64,000 nucleotides of DNA from Fodinibacter sp963763015 (GCA_963763015.1 CAVXML010000007.1:62001-126000), one strand, 5' to 3'. Shown: positions 50,674-59,088, counted from the stretch's first letter. Numbers and translations: made by a program. The notes: generated by a model not told the origin, from the sequence alone.

Positions 50674-51593
50674 GCGGCGCCACCCCACCCCCGGTGCCGA
50701 CCACACCGGCGGCGCTGCGGCTGCGGGGCCGGGTCTTCGACGCGTCCCGTCCCGCGGTCATGGCGGTCATCAACCGCACGCCGGACTCGTTCTGGGCGGG
50801 GAACCGGCACGCCGACCTCGACTCGGCCCGGGCGGCCCTCGACGAGGCCGTCGCGGCCGGGGCGGACATCGTCGACGTCGGGGGAGTGCGCGCGGGCCAG
50901 GACGGTGCCGTCGTGTCGGCCATGGAGGAGGTGGAGCGCGTCGTGCCGTTCCTCCTGCTGGCGCGCGAGGCGCACCCCGAGGTCCTCCTCAGCCTCGACA
51001 CCTGGCGGGCCGAGGTGGCGCGGGCCGCGGCGGCCGAGGCGGCCGTGGACCTCGTCAACGACACCTGGCAGGGCCACGACCCCGACCTGGTGCACGTGGC
51101 CGCGCAGGTCGGGGCCGGCTACGTGGCCTCGCACACCGGCGGCCTCCCGCCCCGAACCGACCCAGATGCGGTCACCTACCCACCTGAGCCCTTCGGGGTG
51201 CTCGACGACGTTCTGCGCACGCTGCGCGAGGGCGCCGAGCGGGCCGTGGCAGCCGGCATCCCAGCCGACCGGGTGATCGTCGACCCCACTCTTGACTTCG
51301 GCAAGACCACTGCCCACTCACTCACCCTGCTCCGCCACACCGAGTCGATCGTCGTCCTGGGGTTCCCTGTGCTGCAGGCGCTTTCACGCAAGGATTTCGT
51401 CGGCGAGACCCTCGACCTTCCGGCCGACGAAAGGCTCGAGGGCACTCTCGCCGCCACGGCCGTCGCCGCGTGGCTCGGAGCCACGGTGTTCCGGGCCCAC
51501 GACGTCCGCGCGACCCGGCGGGTCGTCGACATGGTGGCCTCGATCCGTGGCGAGCGCCCGCCGGCCGTGAACGTCCGAGGGGTGCCGGGGTGA
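50670..51593 (+). CDS. folP2: Dihydropteroate synthase family protein (FolP2 type)
   Basis: 307 aa from the GTG of a GTGA overlap with fgd. PAVMAVINRTPDSFW replaces the usual LNVTPDSFSDGG; GADIVDVGGVRAGQDG, LLSLDTWRAEVARAA, LVNDTWQGHDPDLVHVAAQ, YVASHTGGLPPRTDP and IVDPTLDFGKTTAHSL follow the DHPS plan. Mycobacterial FolP2 paralogues with the same NRTPDSF change are thought not to be the main sulfonamide target. May act in folate or another pterin pathway. Coupled to the CoA-transferase gene by GTGA. Confidence 0.85.
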   Translation: MSGATPPPVPTTPAALRLRGRVFDASRPAVMAVINRTPDSFWAGNRHADLDSARAALDEAVAAGADIVDVGGVRAGQDGAVVSAMEEVERVVPFLLLAREAHPEVLLSLDTWRAEVARAAAAEAAVDLVNDTWQGHDPDLVHVAAQVGAGYVASHTGGLPPRTDPDAVTYPPEPFGVLDDVLRTLREGAERAVAAGIPADRVIVDPTLDFGKTTAHSLTLLRHTESIVVLGFPVLQALSRKDFVGETLDLPADERLEGTLAATAVAAWLGATVFRAHDVRATRRVVDMVASIRGERPPAVNVRGVPG

Positions 51594-52723
51594 CCGGCGC
51601 GCTCGCCGGCATCCGGGTGGTCGAGCTGGGCGGCATCGGACCCACGCCCTTCGCGGGCATGTACCTGGCCGAGCTGGGCGCCGACGTCGTGCGGGTGGAC
51701 CGACCGGGGGAGACGAACCCGCTGGCGCTGGCCGGCGGGCTCCGACGTTCACGTCCCAGCATCGTCGTGGACCTCAAGCACGAGGCCGGTCGGGACGTCG
51801 TCCACCGGCTGGTCGACGGGGCCGACGTCCTCCTGGAGGGGTACCGCCCGGGCGTGGCGGAGCGCCTCGGCCTGGGGCCCGTGGACTGCCTGGCGCGCAA
51901 CCCGCGCCTCGTGCACGCCCGGATGACGGGGTGGGGGCAGACCGGTCCGTGGGCGAAGCGGGCAGGGCACGACATCACGTACGCCGCCGTGTCAGGGACG
52001 CTGCACGCGCTCGGCCCCGCTGAGCGCCCGGTGGTGCCCGTGCCGGTGCTGGCCGACTTCGCCGGCGGCTCGATGTACGTCGTGACCGGCATCCTCGCGG
52101 CACTCGTGGCCCGCTCCTCGACCGGCCGGGGCCAGGTCGTCGACGCCGCGATGGTGGAGGGCTCCGCCCACCTCCTGACCATGGTGCACGGCCTGCTCGG
52201 CGCCGGCGCGTGGACCGATGCGCGGGGCGAGAACCTGCTCGACGGCGGTGCGCCGTTCTACGACGTCTACGAGTGCAGGGACGGACGGTTCGTCGCCGTC
52301 GGGGCACTGGAGCCGGGCTTCTGGGCCGAGCTGGTGGCGGGCCTGGGCGTGGAGGTGGGCGGTGAGCAGTACGACCCTGCGACCTGGCCCGCGCAGCGCG
52401 AGGCGTTCACCGCTGCCTTCCTCACCCGGACCCGCGACGAGTGGGCCGCCCACTTCGCGGACACGGACGCCTGCGTCGCTCCGGTGCTGTCGCTGAGCGA
52501 GGCGCCCCGCCACCCGCAGCTCGTCGCCCGCGGCACCTTCGTCGCCGACGCGCGGGGGCACCTCGTCCCGCGCACCGGCCCGCGGATGTCGGACACCCCG
52601 GCCCTCGACCCGGGTCGCGAGCCGGCGCCCGGAGCCGACACGACGGCATACCTCCTCGCGCACGGGTTCACGGCCGAGGAGGTGCGAGCGCTCGTCGACG
52701 CGGGCGCCGTCGTCCAGGGCTGA
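51590..52723 (+). CDS. CaiB/BaiF CoA-transferase (alpha-methylacyl-CoA racemase-like)
   Basis: 377 aa from the GTG of a GTGA overlap. ALAGIRVVELGGIGPTPFAGMYLAELGADVVRVDRPG, RRSRPSIVVDLKHEAGRDVVHRLV, GPWAKRAGHDITYAAVSGTL (His/Asp base pair of racemases), LLDGGAPFYDVYECRDGRFVAVGALE and PVLSLSEAPRHPQLVARGTF match AMACR. Epimerises 2-methyl-branched acyl-CoA or transfers CoA. With an enoyl-CoA hydratase next to it, branched lipid or sterol side-chain breakdown is plausible. Confidence 0.92.
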   Translation: MTGALAGIRVVELGGIGPTPFAGMYLAELGADVVRVDRPGETNPLALAGGLRRSRPSIVVDLKHEAGRDVVHRLVDGADVLLEGYRPGVAERLGLGPVDCLARNPRLVHARMTGWGQTGPWAKRAGHDITYAAVSGTLHALGPAERPVVPVPVLADFAGGSMYVVTGILAALVARSSTGRGQVVDAAMVEGSAHLLTMVHGLLGAGAWTDARGENLLDGGAPFYDVYECRDGRFVAVGALEPGFWAELVAGLGVEVGGEQYDPATWPAQREAFTAAFLTRTRDEWAAHFADTDACVAPVLSLSEAPRHPQLVARGTFVADARGHLVPRTGPRMSDTPALDPGREPAPGADTTAYLLAHGFTAEEVRALVDAGAVVQG

Positions 52724-52744
52724 CCGTTGCGGTTGACTGGCGGG

Positions 52745-53506
52745 ATGAGCAGCAACCCTGTCCTCGTCGACGCAGCCGGCCCCGTCGGCCGGATCACGCT
52801 CAACGTGCCGGAACGGCTCAACGCCGTCGACCCGCAGATGTGCATGGCCGTGGCCCAGGCGGTGCACCGCTTCGACACCGACCCGGCGATCAGGGTCATC
52901 GTCCTCGCCGGCAGCGGTCGAGGGTTCTGCTCCGGCGCTCCGCTGTCGGCCGACGGTGCCACCACGGGCACGTTGTACGCCGGGGCGGACCTCGTGCGCT
53001 CGGTGCTGGCCTGCCGCACCCCGGTGGTGGCCCTGGTGCACGGTGTGGCCGCGGGCATCGGGGTGCCGCTGGCCCTGGCGTGCGACTACGTGCTCGCGAG
53101 CGAGGCGGCCTCCTTCGTCCTCGCCTTCGCACGGATCGGCCTGATGCCCGACGGCGGGGCGACGGCGCTGGTGGCCGCCTCGATCGGACGCGCCCGTGCG
53201 ATGCGGCTGGCGCTCACGGGTGAGCGGTTGGATGCCGTCACCGCGGCCTCGTGGGGGCTGGTCGCCGAGTGCGTGCCGTCCGAGGAGTTCGAGGGCAGGG
53301 CCGAAGCGCTGGTCGCCGCCTTCGCCGCGGGCCCGACCGGTGCACTCGGCGAGACCAAGGCGGCCGTCAACGCGGCATCCGTCGACGTCGATGCGGCGCT
53401 CGGACGAGAGGAGGCCGGGCAGCTGAGGCTCATGGACACCGCCGACTACCGCGAGGGTGTCGCGGCCTTCGTCGCCAAGCGTCGGGCGGAGTTCTCCGGC
53501 CGGTGA
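52745..53506 (+). CDS. Enoyl-CoA hydratase/isomerase family protein
   Basis: 253 aa from ATG 52745, 21 bases after the CoA-transferase. Crotonase fold: GRITLNVPERLNAVDPQM, IRVIVLAGSGRGFCSGAPLSADG (first oxyanion region), GVAAGIGVPLALACDYVLASEAASF and ARIGLMPDGGATALVAASIG. The second usual catalytic Glu appears as Asp (MPDGG), as in isomerase-like members, so hydration versus double-bond shift cannot be decided. Likely completes the lipid-oxidation operon. Confidence 0.92.
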   Translation: MSSNPVLVDAAGPVGRITLNVPERLNAVDPQMCMAVAQAVHRFDTDPAIRVIVLAGSGRGFCSGAPLSADGATTGTLYAGADLVRSVLACRTPVVALVHGVAAGIGVPLALACDYVLASEAASFVLAFARIGLMPDGGATALVAASIGRARAMRLALTGERLDAVTAASWGLVAECVPSEEFEGRAEALVAAFAAGPTGALGETKAAVNAASVDVDAALGREEAGQLRLMDTADYREGVAAFVAKRRAEFSGR

Positions 53507-53545
53507 CCTGCCGACCGCTGCCGGGACGGTTCTAGGCTGCAGGGC

Positions 53546-53986
53546 ATGCTCGACGCCCCCGGAGTCGCACGACCAGGACGCCGGCGCCTGCCGGCGGTCG
53601 CCGCCGCCGTGCTCGTCGCGACGGTGGCCACGGGGTGCGGCGCAGGCGCCACCGAGGCGGAGGCCCGGAGTGCCGCCGACGCCTTCGTCGCCGACCTCGA
53701 GCGCGACCCGGCGGCGGCATGCCAGCGGCTGGCGCCCGAGACCCGCGAGACCCTCGAGGCGGACGCCGGCACGAGCTGCGAGGACGCCCTGGGCGAGCTG
53801 GGCCTCCAGGGTGCAGGGTCAGCCGAGGCGGTCGACGTGGCCGGTCACGCGGCGCAGGTGCGGTACGCCGGGGACACCCTGTTCCTCGGCCTCTTCGACG
53901 ACGGATGGCGCGTCACCGCCGCCGGCTGCCAGCGGTCCTCGGGCGACCCTGCCCAGCCGTACGACTGCGACGTGCAAGGAGGGTGA
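53546..53986 (+). CDS. Hypothetical lipoprotein
   Basis: 146 aa from ATG 53546. Arg-rich start (RPGRRRLP), hydrophobic core and a lipobox VATGC near 27-31. The mature part (EARSAADAFVADLERDPAAACQRLAPETRETLEA; CEDALGELGLQGAG; GWRVTAAGCQRSSG) has paired cysteines and resembles small secreted actinobacterial proteins of unknown role. Followed 4 bases later by a tiny membrane peptide gene. Confidence 0.7.
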   Translation: MLDAPGVARPGRRRLPAVAAAVLVATVATGCGAGATEAEARSAADAFVADLERDPAAACQRLAPETRETLEADAGTSCEDALGELGLQGAGSAEAVDVAGHAAQVRYAGDTLFLGLFDDGWRVTAAGCQRSSGDPAQPYDCDVQGG

Positions 53987-53990
53987 CGAC

Positions 53991-54074
53991 GTGCGGGTGA
54001 TGTTCTTCTCGTATGCCGCGTTCATCGCGGTCGGCCTGGTCTACTTCATCTGGGTGGGGGTGACGGCCCGGTGA
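53991..54074 (+). CDS. Tiny membrane protein, 27 aa
   Basis: GTG 53991 with AAGGAGGG nine bases upstream. RVMFFSYAAFIAVGLVYFIWVGVTAR is one membrane helix with a basic start and end. Its last codons overlap the start of the DUF6766 gene (GTGA at 54071-54074), and the stop of the lipoprotein is 4 bases upstream. The tight coupling and good ribosome site support a real small protein. Confidence 0.6.
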   Translation: MRVMFFSYAAFIAVGLVYFIWVGVTAR

Positions 54075-54763
54075 GCGGCGCAGCCTCGCCACGGTCCTTC
54101 TGGCGCGACAACTCGCTCTCGCTGGTCTTCGGCGGCCTGCTCCTCATCACCCTCGCCGGTCAGGCGTGGTGGGGTGTCGCCCTGTACAACGAGGAGGCGA
54201 GGACCGCCGGGTTCTCGCAGATCTCGCTGTGGCGCTACGTCACGTCCTCGACGTTCGCGGTCGACGTCGCCGAGAACTGGCAGTCGGAGTTCCTCCAGTT
54301 CGTGCTCTACATCTTCCTGACCGTCTGGCTGGTGCAGCGCGGGTCCTCGGAGTCGAAGAAGCCGGGCGACGAGGGTCGGGAGTCCGACGAGCAGCAGCTG
54401 GTGGAGCGGCACGCCAGGCGCGACTCACCGTCCTGGGCGAAGGTCGGCGGCTGGCGGACCCGGCTGTACTCCCATTCGCTGGTCACCGCGATGGGCGTGA
54501 TCTTCGTGCTGGCGTGGACGGCCCAGGCGGTCGCTGGACGGGTGGCCAACAACGAGCAGCGGCTGCGCGACCGGCTCGACCCCCTCTCCCTCGGCGAGTA
54601 CCTCGTCGCACCGGACTTCTGGAGCCGCACGCTGCAGAACTGGCAGTCCGAGCTGCTCGCGATCGGCACCATGGTGGTCTTCGCGATCTACCTGCGTGAG
54701 CGCGGCTCACCGGAGAGCAAGGAGGTCGGGGCGCCGCACAGCCTGACGAGCTCCAGCGACTGA
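54071..54763 (+). CDS. DUF6766 family membrane protein
   Basis: 230 aa from GTG 54071. Membrane segments near 16-38, 75-93, 139-158 and 195-212. Repeated FAVDVAENWQSEFLQFVLYIFLTVWLVQRGS and FWSRTLQNWQSELLAIGTMVVFAIYLRERGSPESKEV suggest an internal duplication of a two-TM unit; NWQSE and RGS-ESK recur. Typical of DUF6766, function unknown. Followed by a GGATGCCG hairpin terminator. Confidence 0.82.
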   Translation: MSGAASPRSFWRDNSLSLVFGGLLLITLAGQAWWGVALYNEEARTAGFSQISLWRYVTSSTFAVDVAENWQSEFLQFVLYIFLTVWLVQRGSSESKKPGDEGRESDEQQLVERHARRDSPSWAKVGGWRTRLYSHSLVTAMGVIFVLAWTAQAVAGRVANNEQRLRDRLDPLSLGEYLVAPDFWSRTLQNWQSELLAIGTMVVFAIYLRERGSPESKEVGAPHSLTSSSD

Positions 54764-54793
54764 CGGCATCCCGACCTTCCCCGCCGGATGCCG
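54764..54793 (+). terminator. Terminator made of an inverted octamer pair
   Basis: CGGCATCC (54764-54771) starts directly after the stop codon and pairs with GGATGCCG (54786-54793) across a 14-base loop. The same octamers make the stem of the repeats at 25155 and 25425. Confidence 0.6.
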
Positions 54794-54809
54794 GAGGGTT
54801 CACCTTCCG

Positions 54810-54988
54810 GGGGTCACCTCCCTGCGTAGGTGAGGTTTGCCGTACGGGTCGGGAGGCTTCGACAGCCCGGGATGTCGAGACAGGGGTCACGGCGACCGGC
54901 GGCATACCCCCGCTGGGCCAAGGGTATGTGTCACGGTGTGATCCCCCTGGAGAGGAGCCGCCGTGCACCCGCGACACGACGTCGAGCG
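54810..54988 (+). promoter_or_regulatory. Structured leader with a promoter-like GGGTAT box
   Basis: Contains CACCT...AGGTG at 54815-54834, CATACCC (54903-54909) paired with GGGTATG (54922-54928), and a GNNT-N16-GGGTAT match (54902-54927) of SigB type about 60 bases before the ATG; two GTCACGG copies sit nearby. I do not recognise a riboswitch class. Could be a regulated 5' leader or simply a promoter region. Confidence 0.35.
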
Positions 54989-55729
54989 ATGACCGACCCA
55001 CTGGTCGAGGTGTTGGAGGGGAGAGCAGCCGAGGACCTGGCCGACGCCCCGCGCCGCGACATCGTCGACGCGATCGAGCAGATAGTGGCCCACCCCGAGT
55101 ATCCCTGTCTCGGAGCCCGATCGGTCTTTCGCCGCTCCGCCGTCACGGTGGTCGTCCTCGACGCCCTCGATGACACTTCGCCCGGTGGCGCGCTCGACCA
55201 GCTCGCCGAGCTGCTCACCAGGTACGTCGGTGACGTCGACGTGGACGGCGACCTCGTGTCCTTCGTCGCCTGCTTCCGCGGCCCCGTCCCGGAGAGCGAG
55301 AGGGAGTTCGAGGCACTCCTCTGGGGCGCCCTGCAGCACCTGCACGACCGTGACGCCGAGCCCTGGGCGGACGGCGTGGCGGCCGACCCCGACAACCCGC
55401 ACTTCGCCTTCAGCGTCGCCGGGACCGCGTTCTTCGTCGTCGGCCTTCACCCCGCCGCATCCCGGGTGGCCCGCCGCGCGCCGGTACCGACCCTCGTCTT
55501 CAACCTGCACGAGCAGTTCGAGCGGCTGCGAGCCGACGGCCGCTACCAGCGGATGCGTGACACGATCCGCCGCCGGGACACCGAGCTGCAGGGCTCCCTC
55601 AACCCCATGGTGAGCGACCATGGTGAGACCTCGGAGGCACGTCAGTACGCCGGGCGGGCCGTGCCGCCGGGGTGGACGCCGCCCTTCGAGCCGGACCCGG
55701 ACGGCGCCAGCGCCGAGGACGGCCGGTGA
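54989..55729 (+). CDS. YqcI/YcgG family (GntA-like) protein
   Basis: 246 aa from ATG 54989. IVAHPEYPCLGARSVFRRSAVTVVVLDAL, LVSFVACFRGPVPESEREFEALLWGALQHLHD, NPHFAFSVAGTAFFVVGLHPAASRVARRAPVPTLVFNLHEQFERLRADGRYQRMRDTIRRRD are the YqcI/YcgG pattern. One member, GntA, is a haem-dependent guanidine N-hydroxylase, so a monooxygenase role is plausible. Coupled (GTGA) to the DUF1989 gene, which is also linked to urea or guanidine chemistry elsewhere. Confidence 0.82.
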   Translation: MTDPLVEVLEGRAAEDLADAPRRDIVDAIEQIVAHPEYPCLGARSVFRRSAVTVVVLDALDDTSPGGALDQLAELLTRYVGDVDVDGDLVSFVACFRGPVPESEREFEALLWGALQHLHDRDAEPWADGVAADPDNPHFAFSVAGTAFFVVGLHPAASRVARRAPVPTLVFNLHEQFERLRADGRYQRMRDTIRRRDTELQGSLNPMVSDHGETSEARQYAGRAVPPGWTPPFEPDPDGASAEDGR

Positions 55730-56412
55730 ACCCCGCACGACGACGGTTCCCACGGCACGGGGAGCCCCCCGAGTACGACGGCTCCCAGGACCGCCCCGGT
55801 GAGGGCTGGACCAGGGTCGCTCCCCAGACCGGCACCGACGTGCGGCTCGGACGAGGCGACCGGCTCACGGTCCTCGACCCCTGCGGGGAGCAGGTGAGCG
55901 ACCTCTACCTCGTCGCAGCCGACGACCGGGCCGAGGTCTTCTCCTCCGGTCGCACGACCGACTACGGCAACTCGGTCTACGTGTCCGCCGGATCCCTCCT
56001 CTGGAGCAACCGCAGCCGGGTGCTCGCCGAGGTCGTCGAGGACACCGTCGGGGTGCACGACCTCACCCTCACGCCGTGCAGCCAGGACACCTTCGACATC
56101 CTCTACCCGGACCTCGGTGGTGCCCCGCACCCGAGCTGCTTCGCCAACCTCGTCGGTGCCCTGGCTCCCCACGGCGTCGACCCGGACCGGATCGGCACCA
56201 CCCTCAACGTCTTCATGGACGTGTGGACCGACGACCGCGGCGAGCTGCACATCGACCCTCCCCCCACCCGTCCCGGCGACCGCTTCACCATCGAGGCTCG
56301 GATGCCGCTGCTCGTGGGGGTCACAGCGTGCTCGGCCGAGAAGTCCAACAACGGGGTGTGCACCCCCATCGACCTACGCGTCGACCGGGGGCACCGAGAC
56401 CCCGTCCGCTGA
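55726..56412 (+). CDS. DUF1989 / urea carboxylase-associated family protein
   Basis: 228 aa from GTG 55726 in a GTGA overlap with the YqcI gene. VRLGRGDRLTVLDPCGEQVSDLYLVAADDRAEVFSSGRT, SVYVSAGSLLWSNRSRVLAEVVEDTVGVHDLTLTPCS, HPSCFANLVGALAPHGVD, and NVFMDVWTDDRGELHIDPPPTRPGDRF are DUF1989 landmarks, seen in urea carboxylase/guanidine carboxylase neighbourhoods. Likely a cupin-like metal-binding partner enzyme. Two-gene operon. Confidence 0.88.
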   Translation: MNPARRRFPRHGEPPEYDGSQDRPGEGWTRVAPQTGTDVRLGRGDRLTVLDPCGEQVSDLYLVAADDRAEVFSSGRTTDYGNSVYVSAGSLLWSNRSRVLAEVVEDTVGVHDLTLTPCSQDTFDILYPDLGGAPHPSCFANLVGALAPHGVDPDRIGTTLNVFMDVWTDDRGELHIDPPPTRPGDRFTIEARMPLLVGVTACSAEKSNNGVCTPIDLRVDRGHRDPVR

Positions 56413-56462
56413 CCGCGGCCTCGTCCGTTGGCCCTGTCGGCGGGCGCGGGCAGGATGAGCGG

Positions 56463-58028
56463 ATGGACGTGATGCTGGCCGACGTCGTGGCGGTCTCGCG
56501 TGCGGTGGGTGCCACGCGCTCGCGCACCGCCAAGACCGAGGCCCTGGCGACGCTGTTCGCCCGCTGCGACGCCGACGAGGTCGGTGTCGTGGTGGCGCAC
56601 CTCTCCGGGGTCCTGCCGCAGCGGCGGCTCGGTGTGGGCTTCCGCTCCCTCGGTTCCCTGCCCGCCGCCGCCGCCGCGCCGTCGCTCACCGTGGGAGAGG
56701 TCGATGCCGCCTTCGACCGGCTGGCGGCCACCGCCGGCGCCGGTTCGACGGCGTCCCGGCGCGCCGAGCTCGCAGCGCTGATGCACCGCGCCACGGCCGA
56801 CGAGCAGGCCTTCCTCCGCGACCTCATCACCGGCAACCTGCGTCAGGGAGCGCTCGACGGCGTGGTGCTCGCGGCCGTGGCCAGGGCGTATGCCGTCCCC
56901 GAGCCGGTCGTTCGCCGGGCCGCCATGCTCGCCGGCACCGCGGCCGAGGTGGCCGGCCTCGCCGCCCACGGTGGCGAGCCCGCCCTCGCCGAGGTGGGGC
57001 TCGTCGTCGGCCGGCCGCTTCGGCCGATGCTCGCGGCCTCGGCCAAGACCGCCGAGGAGGCCGTCGAGGCGATCGGCGGGGGCGAGCTGATCGTCGACGG
57101 CAAGCTCGACGGCATCCGGGTGCAGGTCCATCGCCGCGACGGCGCAGTGAGCGTCTTCACCCGGAGCCTCGACGAGATCACCGACCGGGTGCCGGAGGTG
57201 GTGGAGGCGGTCACCGCCCTGCCCGGTGGCGACCTCGTGCTCGACGGCGAGGCCATCGTCATGCGGGACGGTGGTCGTCCGGCGCCGTTCCAGGTGACGG
57301 GGTCGCGCACCGCGAGCTCCGCCGACGTGGCAGGGCTGCGCGCGACTGTCCCGCTCACGACCTACCTCTTCGACGTCCTCCACCGCGACGGCGTCGACCT
57401 CATCGACGAGCCGGCGCTCCGGCGCCACGAGGCGCTCGCCGAGCTGGCTCCGCACCTCCTCGTGCCGCGCCTCGTCACCTCGACCCCCGCGGCCGCCACC
57501 TCGTTCTTCGACGAGCTGGTCACGGCCGGCCACGAGGGAGTGGTGGTCAAGGCTGCCGGCAGCCCGTATGCCGCGGGCCGGCGGGGCAGCGGATGGGTGA
57601 AGGTCAAGCCCACGCACACCCTCGACCTCGTCGTGCTCGCCGTCGAGTGGGGTTCCGGGCGGCGGCGCGGATCCCTCTCCAACATCCACCTGGGCGCGCG
57701 TGACCCCCGCACGGGCGGCTTCGTCATGGTGGGCAAGACCTTCAAGGGGATGACCGACGAGATGCTGCGCTGGCAGACCGAGCGCTTCACCGACCTGGCC
57801 GTCGGCGGCACCGAGGGTTGGGTGGTCGAGGTGCGCCCGGAGCAGGTGGTGGAGGTGGCCATCGACGGTGTGCAGACCTCGTCGCGCTACCCCGGCGGCA
57901 TCGCGCTGCGCTTCGCACGAGTCCTGCGCTACCGCGACGACAAGCCGCCCGAGGAGGCCGACACGATCGACACCCTGGTCGCGCTGGGCGACCACCCCGG
58001 CGGGGTGACCCGACACGACGACGGGTGA
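56463..58028 (+). CDS. ATP-dependent DNA ligase
   Basis: 521 aa from ATG 56463. N-terminal helical DNA-binding domain to about 195; adenylation motif I ELIVDGKLDGIRVQVHRR with catalytic Lys214; LVLDGEAIVMRDGG (motif III); EGVVVKAAGSPY (IV) and GSGWVKVKPTHTLDLVVLAVEWGSGRR (V); C-terminal OB fold with VVEVRPEQVVEVAIDGVQTSSRYPGGIALRFARVLRYRDDK. Seals nicks, probably a secondary ligase beside the essential NAD-dependent LigA. Convergent with the WYL gene. Confidence 0.93.
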   Translation: MDVMLADVVAVSRAVGATRSRTAKTEALATLFARCDADEVGVVVAHLSGVLPQRRLGVGFRSLGSLPAAAAAPSLTVGEVDAAFDRLAATAGAGSTASRRAELAALMHRATADEQAFLRDLITGNLRQGALDGVVLAAVARAYAVPEPVVRRAAMLAGTAAEVAGLAAHGGEPALAEVGLVVGRPLRPMLAASAKTAEEAVEAIGGGELIVDGKLDGIRVQVHRRDGAVSVFTRSLDEITDRVPEVVEAVTALPGGDLVLDGEAIVMRDGGRPAPFQVTGSRTASSADVAGLRATVPLTTYLFDVLHRDGVDLIDEPALRRHEALAELAPHLLVPRLVTSTPAAATSFFDELVTAGHEGVVVKAAGSPYAAGRRGSGWVKVKPTHTLDLVVLAVEWGSGRRRGSLSNIHLGARDPRTGGFVMVGKTFKGMTDEMLRWQTERFTDLAVGGTEGWVVEVRPEQVVEVAIDGVQTSSRYPGGIALRFARVLRYRDDKPPEEADTIDTLVALGDHPGGVTRHDDG

Positions 58029-58070
58029 CCCGACACGAGCCGGGCGACGGCACTGAACCCAGGAGCGGCG

Positions 58071-59027
58071 TCAGCCGGCAGCCGCGGCGGCGAAGTGGCC
58101 GGCGACGGTGGCGCAGGCAGCCCGCAGCTCGTCCGGGGCCTCCACCTCGAACGGCGCGCCGACCTGCGCCAACACCATCAGCGGCCACACCAGGGAGTCG
58201 ACGCCCATCTCGAGCCGGCAGCTGCCCTCGTCGAGCGGCGTCACGTCGCCGTACCGCCACACCGCCTCGCGCACCCGTCGGGCGGGGGCCTGGACCCGGA
58301 CCCGGACCGAGTACCGCTGCGGGATGCGCCGGAACCCGGCCTCGACGAAGGCGACGGCGTCGCCGTGGGGCAGCTCACGCGGGCGGAACCGCTGCCCGGT
58401 GGGAACCACGTCGTGGATCCGGTCGAGGCGGAACGACCGCCAGTCCTGCCGGTCGCGGTCCCAGGCGACGAGGTACCAACGACGGCCGAGCGAGACCAGG
58501 CGGTGCGGCTCCACGCGGCGGCGGGTGACCTCGCCACCACGGGTCGTGTGACCGAAGGTCATCGCCTCGTCGTCCCGGCAGGCCTGGGCAAGCGTCGTGA
58601 GCACGCCGGCGTCGACACGAGGGCCGCTCGACCAGGGTTCCGGAGCGTCGGTCTGGCTGGCCAGGGCATCCATCCGACGCCGCAGCCCGGGCGGCATGAG
58701 GGCCAGGACCTTCGTCAGCGCCTGGACCGCGGTCTCCTCGAGCCCACCGACCGAGCTGGCGGCAGCGGTGCGCAGCCCGGCGGCGATGGCCACCGCCTCG
58801 TCGTCCTCCAGGAGCAGCGGCGGCAGCTGGCCGCCGGCGCGCAGCTGGTAGCCGCCGGCAACCCCGCGAGTCGCGTCGACGACGTAGCCGAGCGCGCGCA
58901 GCCGCTCGATGTCCCGGCGCAGGGTGCGTCCGCTCACCTCGAGCCGGTCGGCGAGCTCCTCACCGGGCCAGTACCGGTGGGTCTGGAGGAGGGAGAGGAG
59001 GCTGAGCATCCGTGCGCTCGTGGACAT
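58071..59027 (-). CDS. WYL-domain YafY-type transcriptional regulator
   Basis: 318 aa from ATG at 59027. N-terminal winged HTH: MLSLLSLLQTHRYWPGEELADRLEVSGRTLRRDIERLRALGYVVDATRGVAGGYQL. WYL region: GRRWYLVAWDRDRQDWRSFRLDRIHDV near 180-205, then a C-terminal WCX-type domain. Divergent from the DrrA-like exporter; the inverted repeat AGGAC-N7-GTCCT lies between. Probably controls the exporter in response to a ligand. Confidence 0.93.
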   Translation of the reverse strand: MSTSARMLSLLSLLQTHRYWPGEELADRLEVSGRTLRRDIERLRALGYVVDATRGVAGGYQLRAGGQLPPLLLEDDEAVAIAAGLRTAAASSVGGLEETAVQALTKVLALMPPGLRRRMDALASQTDAPEPWSSGPRVDAGVLTTLAQACRDDEAMTFGHTTRGGEVTRRRVEPHRLVSLGRRWYLVAWDRDRQDWRSFRLDRIHDVVPTGQRFRPRELPHGDAVAFVEAGFRRIPQRYSVRVRVQAPARRVREAVWRYGDVTPLDEGSCRLEMGVDSLVWPLMVLAQVGAPFEVEAPDELRAACATVAGHFAAAAAG

Positions 59028-59049
59028 GAGTCCAGACTACTCGCTATTG

Positions 59050-59066
59050 AGGACCAAAACTGTCCT
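59050..59066. promoter_or_regulatory. Candidate WYL-regulator operator
   Basis: Inverted repeat AGGAC-CAAAACT-GTCCT in the 61-base gap between the WYL gene and the ABC gene, next to a TATATC hexamer (59066-59071). Position and symmetry suggest it controls both directions. Confidence 0.55.
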
Positions 59067-59088
59067 ATATCCTCCGTACCGTCGAGGC

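Noticed and set aside
54794..54988. Guanidine (ykkC) riboswitch before the YqcI/DUF1989 genes
   Set aside because: Families suggested it, but the conserved ykkC loop motifs are not present; left as an unexplained leader.
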